Origin: Magnolia sinica
Taxonomy: Eukaryota; Streptophyta; Magnoliopsida; Magnoliales; Magnoliaceae
Length of the DNA: 64,000 bases
Direction: 5' to 3'
Assembly (NCBI RefSeq): GCF_029962835.1
Contig: NC_080582.1
Coordinates: 76,566,177 to 76,630,176 of the forward strand
Under the pieces are notes generated by a model that saw only the letters and a program-made list of their open reading frames with translations, ran no database searches and had not been told where the DNA came from. The number at the start of each line of letters is the position of its first letter. The first letter of the stretch is position 1. Positions 57,990-64,000 of this stretch are shown one piece after another. The position numbers and the translations under genes are program-made.

Positions 57990-60337
57990 CATGAATCCAC
58001 CCAATTACACAATTATTAAGAGCCACAATTCACATGTATTGTAGATCGTCACCATATTAACATTCATACATCTAACTTTTTCCACTCCATTTATTAACAC
58101 TTCATTCATAACATTCACATTCATAAAAATAAATTATCAAAACTATTCTAAGTCTGCCCATTTAGGACTTTAATCAACTAAAATAATCAATCTTTGTCTA
58201 ACAATGTCATGGTTAAAAACATATTTCAAATTTAGTCAAATTAGTTACAATTAAAATAAATAGAAATTAAAACTCTTAGAATTAATTGTATAATCAATTT
58301 AGTTGTCTAATGCAACGAGCTCGTCTTCCGCCAAATACGGTCATTGGTCATGCGTTTCATCCACCAACTTGGCCTCATTTTTTTGCACTTGATTAGATTG
58401 TCATGCATCGGCCATCTTTGTACGATTGTTTATCCACAACATTAGCTAGCTAGGCTAGTGACTAAACTCAATATATGGTTCATACATAGCATAATATAAC
58501 TGAAATAGTAAACATCCAGTATGAGCATGAATGTAAAAATGTCATGAGGTGCATGTTAAGTGGGATGATCGTCCACTTGCTTAGGTTGGATATCCATCAA
58601 CTCAAAAATTGTACCCTTCAGACATCCACCATAGATAGGCATGTGCAATCTTTTCCCATCAAACATCTATCTAGGTAGGCATGAGTAGGCAAACATCTAC
58701 TCTATGAGTAGGATTCGACTATCGTGGGCATCGGATAACTAATCTACTAGGCGTAACCATCCACATATATCCCTTAGGAACCCAGGCATGAGGTGCACAC
58801 AATCATAATGGATGCATGCAATACATGCTCAATATCTATGTATCAACATGATCAGTCGGTGTATTCATCCCTTAGTTCAAGAGGAAAACAATTGTTTAAT
58901 GATTGCAATGGTTTACATGTTCATGTATTCATTTCACATTTACAATCATAGAGCATAAATCAATACAGAAGAATCAACTCCACATGTAATTATAGCAACA
59001 TAAGAGTAACTCAATCATAGCAATCGTCACAAACATATCTCATATCTTAATCATACATATATGAAACACGTTGGGATTCACTCACCTATTCGTTGTAAGG
59101 TCGAATCTATCGAATAGTCAAACGCTTTGAAAACCATGCATATTTCAAATTCCTATTGAGATGATTTAGTATACTACAATTCAATTACATTATTCCACCT
59201 AGTGTGGTCTATCTTTGATTCAAACAAGATGTCCCAACATTAATTCTTAAATTTAAATTTTAAAAACAACAGGGACTGTCAATCAATACATTCGATCGAT
59301 CAATACAGCTTGAGGTCCCTTGATCGATCGACCATGGATCAATAAAAATCGAATTTAGTTCCTTAAGTCTCTGGACATTTTTGGCCACCTTCACATCGAT
59401 CAATTGAACCTGGACATCGATCAATCAAAACTCAACATAATTTTTTCAACTTTGGTCGCTGGACAAAAATCTTGACTCCTTTAATCGATCGAACATTGAC
59501 TTTAATTTATTGACCGAGGTCGAATAGGTTCTACTGCATGGTCTGATTTTCTAAAATTTTTAGGGTTTTTATTATTCTTCCTTAGTTTTCATGATTCCCA
59601 TTGATCACAGAGTTAGGTTCAATCTATCTAATGATTTTTCTCATAGTCGAATTTGGAAAACCAAACGATCGATCAAATCTAAAATATTTATATTCTAAAA
59701 TTGGTAGTATAAAACTATTTTCGACAAAAGCTCACAACTTTGCAAATCATTGTGGGGAATCTATTCGTCAATTCAATTTAGGATTGGAGGCTCTAACACG
59801 ATTTGGCTTTAAGATCCATAGGTTCGAATTTCCTAAAATTGAGACAACTGGATTTCTCATAGTTGATCATCATTGTTGCATAAATTTGTTCAAAAATCAA
59901 TCTCTATCATCAAAACTTACTCACAGATCAGAACAATGATCATAGGATTAATCTGTTTTGCTTATTGTTTCAATCTGGGCCTGTTAGATAAATTTTTAGG
60001 ATTAAAACTAATGAACTAAATTAAAACTTACTGGCAGAGGCTTCTCGTTCGTAGGACTTCTCTCCCGCCTTGGGTTGCTCTTTTGGGTTTAGGGTTTTCT
60101 GCAACTTTTCCCTTTAAATAGAGAGGGAGCCCAAGCCCTAGTTCTAGAAGATTCCACCATATTTTTTATGGATTTTGGCAAAAAAATCATGGAATATTGA
60201 GAGTCAATCCCCTAATCATACATAGAATGCTCCTATTAACTAGGCTAAGTGTTTGTTTTTATTACCAAAGGAAAATCAAATTATTAATTTGTTTAGTCAT
60301 AATCTCAAGTGATCAGTCACAAAAATCAAGGTCGTTA
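57990..60337 (-). mobile_element. Probable Ty3 LTR, minus orientation
   Basis: On the minus strand it would start TATAACGACC at about 60337 (a changed TG start), with a TATA-like CTATTTAAAGGG about 220 bp in (near 60110-60120). The section 59285-59510 has many 'gatcgatc' motifs. It interrupts a fold-back element whose sequence resumes at 60338 with 'ttgaatacctaccattaaaaactt'. Left end uncertain. No coding region found. Confidence 0.4.
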
Positions 60338-60664
60338 TATTGAATACCTACCATTAAAAACTTCACAGGGACTACATAAGTTTAGGATCAAGTTTATATT
60401 TGTGTTTTCCCCTTCATCTAGGTGTGTGTGAGCCTATGAACAAGTTGGATGGCAAATAAACCTCATAGCATTCCCTAGGAAGGTTTCAATAGTCGGTGTC
60501 ATTGTACCACTGTTTTCTGAGGTGTGGTCCACTTTAGGTTTGGATCTGCCTCATTTGTTGGACTCATGCTCTAAAATGATCTCATATAATGAAAGTTTGA
60601 TGTGTACATAAAACATATATCATGTAGGCCCACAAAACTTTGTGGCGCGCAATCGCTTCCGTTT
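60338..60664. mobile_element. Right half of a fold-back element (counterpart of 24590-24974)
   Basis: Follows 24593-24974 closely: 'ttgaatacctaccattaaaaacttc', 'caagtttatatttgtgttttcc', 'gaacaagttggatggcaaataaacctca', the inverted arm with 'tgtggtccactttaggtttgg' and the end 'gcgcaatcgcttcc'. It is joined directly to the segmental-duplication anchor at 60665. Confidence 0.75.
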
Positions 60665-61430
60665 GGAGATATTGATTTTTTACTTACCGAAATATTTGTT
60701 ACACCCTCACGATGGGAAGTAGATTGCCTGTGACCCTGCGCATGGAGATATTCCCAGCCCCTGATGTGAAACTGGATGGCGCCCACAAAGATGCCCGTGA
60801 TGAATACACTCCGTCCATCAGTTTTGCATGACCACAATAAGACAGGAATCTAGAAATCAGGCAAATCCAAAACTCACATAGACTATACCACAGAGAACGG
60901 CAGAGATTGAACGCTCACCATTCGAAACTTCTACGGGGCAACATAAGTTGTGTCAGGATGATATTTGTACCGACAGTTTTATCTTATTGCTATTAACCCT
61001 ATGAACGGTTTGGATGGCATATAAACATCATGGTCGCTCCAAGAAGGTTTGGATGGGGGACGTTTCCGTTCCCTCGTCTGGTGTAGGCCGCTTGAGTTTT
61101 GTTTCTGCCTGATTTTTAGAGTCCGGTCCTATTGTGGTCTTACAAGACTAAGGAACGGAGTGGATTTGTCACGGGTATCTTTGTGGGCCTCACACAGCTT
61201 CCAACGACAAGGGGCACAGGAATATCTTTGTGCTAGTGGCGCAGGCAATCCACTTCCAAGATGATGAGCTATTTTTGTCCGTTGATTAAGATATCCCTGA
61301 CTTTTGCCAAGCACCAATAGCGGTAAGAGGCCTTTTCAGCTTTGATACTCTGGCAGTCTGATGGATGATACGCAGGCATTTATAAATTGCATATGTGGAG
61401 CACAGGTGAGCTAGTCAAATTAGACCTGGC
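60665..61430. repeat. Segmental duplication anchor, interrupted copy
   Basis: 60665-60714 and 61258-61430 together match 24984-25239; the break lies in 'ccctcacgatgg|agctattttt'. This ties the sequence upstream of the LRR-only gene to that upstream of the receptor kinase gene, although here it lies about 7 kb from the gene instead of 1.3 kb. Confidence 0.8.
60715..61257. mobile_element. Palindromic fold-back element with known empty site
   Basis: Inverted ends GGAAGTAGATTGCCTGTGAC and, on the right, GCGCAGGCAATCCACTTCC (reverse complement GGAAGTGGATTGCCTGCGC). Both arms carry 'tgatgaatacactccgtcc'-type and 'caggaatctagaaatcaggc'-type stretches. The empty site is preserved at 25025-25040, which shows insertion in or just before 'gatggagc' and a short, diverged target duplication of about 9 bp. 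It inserted after the segmental duplication. Confidence 0.82.
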
Positions 61431-61439
61431 ATGGACGGA

Positions 61440-62400
61440 AATCAGTCCAGGCAGGGGACATCATGGGTTTTTTCCACGCCCTTCATCCATTTTTCCAGAT
61501 TATTTTAGTTACGTGTGCAAAAAATGAGGCAGATCCAAGGATCAAATGGACTACACCACTGGAAGCAGCTGTACTGGTAATGATGCCCATTATTGAAAAC
61601 TTGCCGGGGCCCACCATTATGTTTATTTTCCATCAAACCTATTCATAAGGTCACAAACCTGGATCAAGAGAAAAGAAAAAAAAAAAAAAAAACAAAACAA
61701 ATGTTAGCTTCATCCAAAATTTCTTGTAGCCCCCCAATATGCCTTTAATGGTGGGCATTCAATCCCCATTGTGTGGTCCACTTGAGCCTTGGATCTGCCT
61801 CATTTTTGGGACCCAAAGCCTGTTTGGAAGGTGGGATTAGATGGTGTGGAATTGCATTTGGTCCTATGCAAATTTCACCAGGAGTTTGGAAATGGTGGAA
61901 GGATTGGATTAATCCAGGTAACATATTATTTAATCCCAACAGTGAATTTCGAAATCCACTACATTTGTGGCCCCTACATTAATGCATGTGTTTTATCTAC
62001 ACTATAAATTTATATGTGCCATTTGTATATGATATTTGAGATGCATATGTATACAGGTGACCAACATCAGTTGTGACTTTGGTCTATTGATTACAATTTA
62101 ATGGTCAAGCAAATGCACATTTCACTTAATAAAGTGCTTTTTTTTCCCAAAGGAAGGATTTGATCCCAAAGCAAGGAATTGGATTATTAAAATACCATGG
62201 TATTTTCCAACATGCAATCATCGTGCAAAAATGATGTTAATTCCATCCAATGCAATTTCATACCATTTAATCTCACGGACCAAATGAGCCCTAAAACGGT
62301 CTAGAAAAATGGATGAACAATATGGATAAAATCCATACATCATGGTGGATGCCACAGACCCTCTGCTTGGAGTAATTCCATCGAGGCGGGCCAAGATGCA
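61440..62400. mobile_element. Fold-back element split by a Tourist-like element
   Basis: Left arm and centre 61440-61817 ('catccatttttccagattatttta', 'ccattattgaaaacttgccggggcccacc') and end of the right arm 62290-62400 ('cctaaaacggtctagaaaaatgg', 'ggataaaatccatacatcatgg'). Between them lies the inserted element 61818-62289. Confidence 0.7.
61818..62289. mobile_element. Tourist-like inverted-repeat element
   Basis: About 472 bp with imperfect inverted ends of about 40 bp: GCCTGTTTGGAAGGTGGGAT...GGAATTGCATTTGG on the left and CCAATGCAATTTC...GACCAAATGAGC on the right. A '(GG)GCCTGTTTGG' start is common in Harbinger/Tourist elements. The short target duplication expected for that group is not clear. 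Confidence 0.65.
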
Positions 62401-62464
62401 ATTTACTTTTATCAGATAATCAAAATTTAAATTTAAAGCTTATTTAATAATCAGGGCATATGAT

Positions 62465-62800
62465 TAGAGGTGTAAACGAGTCAAACCGAGCCGAGCTTTG
62501 CCCAACTCGTGCTGGACTCGGATAGCTTGAGTCTCAACTTGTGCTCGGCTTGGCTCGGCCTTTGAGCTTGGAACAGCAGCTCGTGCTCGGTTCGGCCAGC
62601 AGCTTAGGCCAGTTCGAGCTGAGTTTTCGAGTTGAGTTCGAGTTCGAATTCGAGTCTTCTTACCGGTTTCGAGTTCGAGTTTTTAAGCCGAGTTTCGAGT
62701 TTCGAGTTCAAGCTTTAAGCCGAGTTCGAATTCGAGTTATTTATTGAGTTTGATTTGAATTTGAATTCGATTATCAAATTGGCATTTAAGGTTGAACAAA
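62465..62800. mobile_element. hAT-like element end
   Basis: Begins AGAGGTGTAAACGAG, like the end AGGGGTGTACATCGAG at 17169, and continues with dense 'gccgagc', 'gctcggcttggctcgg' and 'gagttcgagttcgaattcga' subterminal motifs. It would be the 3' end of an element that continues to the right. The opposite end is not in the window. Confidence 0.6.
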
Positions 62801-62955
62801 ATAATAAAATATATAAAATACATAACTTACGATTAAAATACTTCGATAACTATATTGTTTAAAATTACAATTTACAATTAACCACCGGAGGAGGAGTGTC
62901 TTCCTATATTGTCATTTGATCCATCCGAACTACTATCTAATTTTTCATATACATA

Positions 62956-63578
62956 TTAGTTCACTTCCTCCGAGTCAGAAGGCGAAGAGATGTTTCTTTT
63001 GTTTTCTTTTACATTTTGAACTAGATTTTTCAAACTTTCTTTATGTGAAGATTTGTATGTAGTACCCAACGCCTTATAAAATTCATCAAGATGGGTGAGG
63101 AATTTTAATTTGTTATTCTTCTTCTTTTTCTTGTTTGTCGTACTCGATCCTGCTTCAACATCATGTTGTCTTTGAGGATATCCCAGAAGTCTAGAAACTT
63201 CTTCCATACTGCGTTTTAAGATGAGTTGGAATTGTTATTCTTCCAAAGCTTTTAATCTGGCTTCCTTCTCTACTTCTTTCGTGGAATTCATTCATGTATT
63301 AGATCCATAATCAGAAGATTTGGATGGAGTGGAAGGTTTTTTATTTAAATCTAAAAGGGCCTAAAAAAAATTTGGAGATCCTTATGAGCATTGGGATATG
63401 GTTTTACATCACTATTTCGACATGACAAGTGTAACCGAAATCGATTAGTCTTATTCACAAACTTTGCGTCATACAAACCACACACAATCTTTATTCTTCT
63501 TGACCTTGGTGGCGATTCAACTAGGGAAGCGTAGTCCCAAATGTTTTGTCGATGGGTCAGATAATGACATATCTGCAC
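62956..63578 (-). pseudogene. hAT-like BED-finger region, decayed
   Basis: On the minus strand 63578-63351 reads QNIWDYASLVESPPRSRRIK followed by VCGLYDAKFVNKTNRFRLHL and KPYPNAHKDLQ, resembling the N-terminal BED zinc finger of DUF659-type hAT proteins (Trp-Asp, Cys-x2-[Cys], spaced His). The second finger Cys appears as Tyr. Further on, 63300-62956 encodes a charged, Lys-rich stretch (EARLKALEE, RSMEEVSRLLG, NKKKKKNN) with stops between the pieces. Identification is by pattern and is moderate. Confidence 0.45.
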
Positions 63579-63813
63579 TCAATTTTTAATAAAAAAAAAA
63601 TCAGAATGTTGATAAATAATTTGAAATTGATATAAGAAGAAAATAAAAGCAATATAAATATATCAAAAATAAAAGCAAATGAATAGTAATGAGTAAATAA
63701 AAATCAAAGTCTTACAGACCATATTCCACCACTTTCATCTTTTAAGTTAAATAATATTACATATCATTCAAGTTTCAATCAAAAAGAAAATAATTGAAAA
63801 ACCGAAAACGCCT

Positions 63814-63999
63814 TCATGTATTTGTTGCTGCAGGTAGAGACTCGTCATGAATTTCAATCTCTTCTTCTTCCTCATCATTAATATCATCTCCTCCCCATAT
63901 CGGACGCAACCAATCTTCCTTACAAATTAATGCTTTAACTCTATTTGGTGAAAGTGAGTTTCAATACTTGTTCACAACCCTGCTCCTTGTGCTGAATGC
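63814..63999 (-). pseudogene. hAT transposase, C-terminal dimerisation region (partial, runs off the window)
   Basis: The minus strand reads AFSTRSRVVNKY, one stop codon, then NSLSPNRVKALICKEDWLRP and an acidic tail ending LPAATNT. This is the standard C-terminal end of hAT transposases (SxaFSTggRv...sLsp.tveaLiC..dWlr). The internal stop means this copy cannot make a full transposase unless it ends there. It lies upstream of the BED-like region on the same strand, so the two belong to different copies or to a rearranged one. Confidence 0.8.
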
Positions 64000-64000
64000 A

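Noticed and set aside
61049-61317. Overlapping open frames on both strands
   Set aside because: They lie in a fold-back element and cross its inverted end; no protein features.

Overview
This window is nuclear DNA of a flowering plant. The evidence is a plant leucine-rich-repeat receptor kinase with a GT-AG intron, dense nested plant retrotransposons (Ty3 and Ty1/copia types), hAT-like, Mutator-like and Tourist-like non-autonomous elements, tRNA-like SINEs, and a decayed plastid insertion. The many palindromic elements built from 'gggcccaccatgatgtatgt'-type sequence make me suspect a magnoliid, but this is only an impression. The window is gene-poor: I support two host loci, both on the minus strand, and almost everything else is repeat-derived.

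Layout. 1-9.2 kb is a nest of Ty3-type fossils: the tail and 3' LTR of one element, a solo LTR of another family inside that LTR (with a 5-bp target duplication), then a gag piece and LTR of a third in the opposite direction. At 8.6-14.9 kb a front-truncated Ty3 element lies exactly between two 953-bp direct repeats that differ at only about 6 positions. At 15.1-23.7 kb is the receptor kinase gene: exon 1 (LRRs, membrane span, kinase N-lobe and catalytic loop), a 5.6-kb intron holding a hAT-like element, a SINE, a fold-back element, a (TA)n tract and a Ty3 tail, then exon 2 (kinase C-terminus). At 24-36 kb are palindromic elements and a three-layer nest: Mutator-like fold-back element, interrupted by a copia element, itself interrupted by a Ty3 LTR. 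At 37-38.3 kb are CACTA-like subterminal repeats and a chimeric plastid insertion (trnV-UAC region joined to ndhA/ndhH). At 38-52 kb are small elements, two more SINEs and probable LTR remnants. At 52.2-54.0 kb is a paralogue of the receptor that keeps the whole LRR ectodomain but ends just before the membrane span. At 54-62 kb is the upstream part of the same segmental duplication, inflated by tandem repeats and insertions. At 62.4-64 kb are hAT transposon pieces running off the edge.

How the genes relate. The kinase gene encodes an intact-looking 992-998-residue non-RD LRR receptor kinase of the Arabidopsis At2g24130/LRR-XII-like type. The second locus arose by a segmental duplication that included promoter and upstream sequence, and now encodes an LRR-only, probably secreted protein of 591 residues. 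Whether it acts as a decoy or co-receptor or is a decaying pseudogene cannot be read from sequence alone. All alignments were made by eye, so identities and boundaries are approximate unless a target duplication fixes them.
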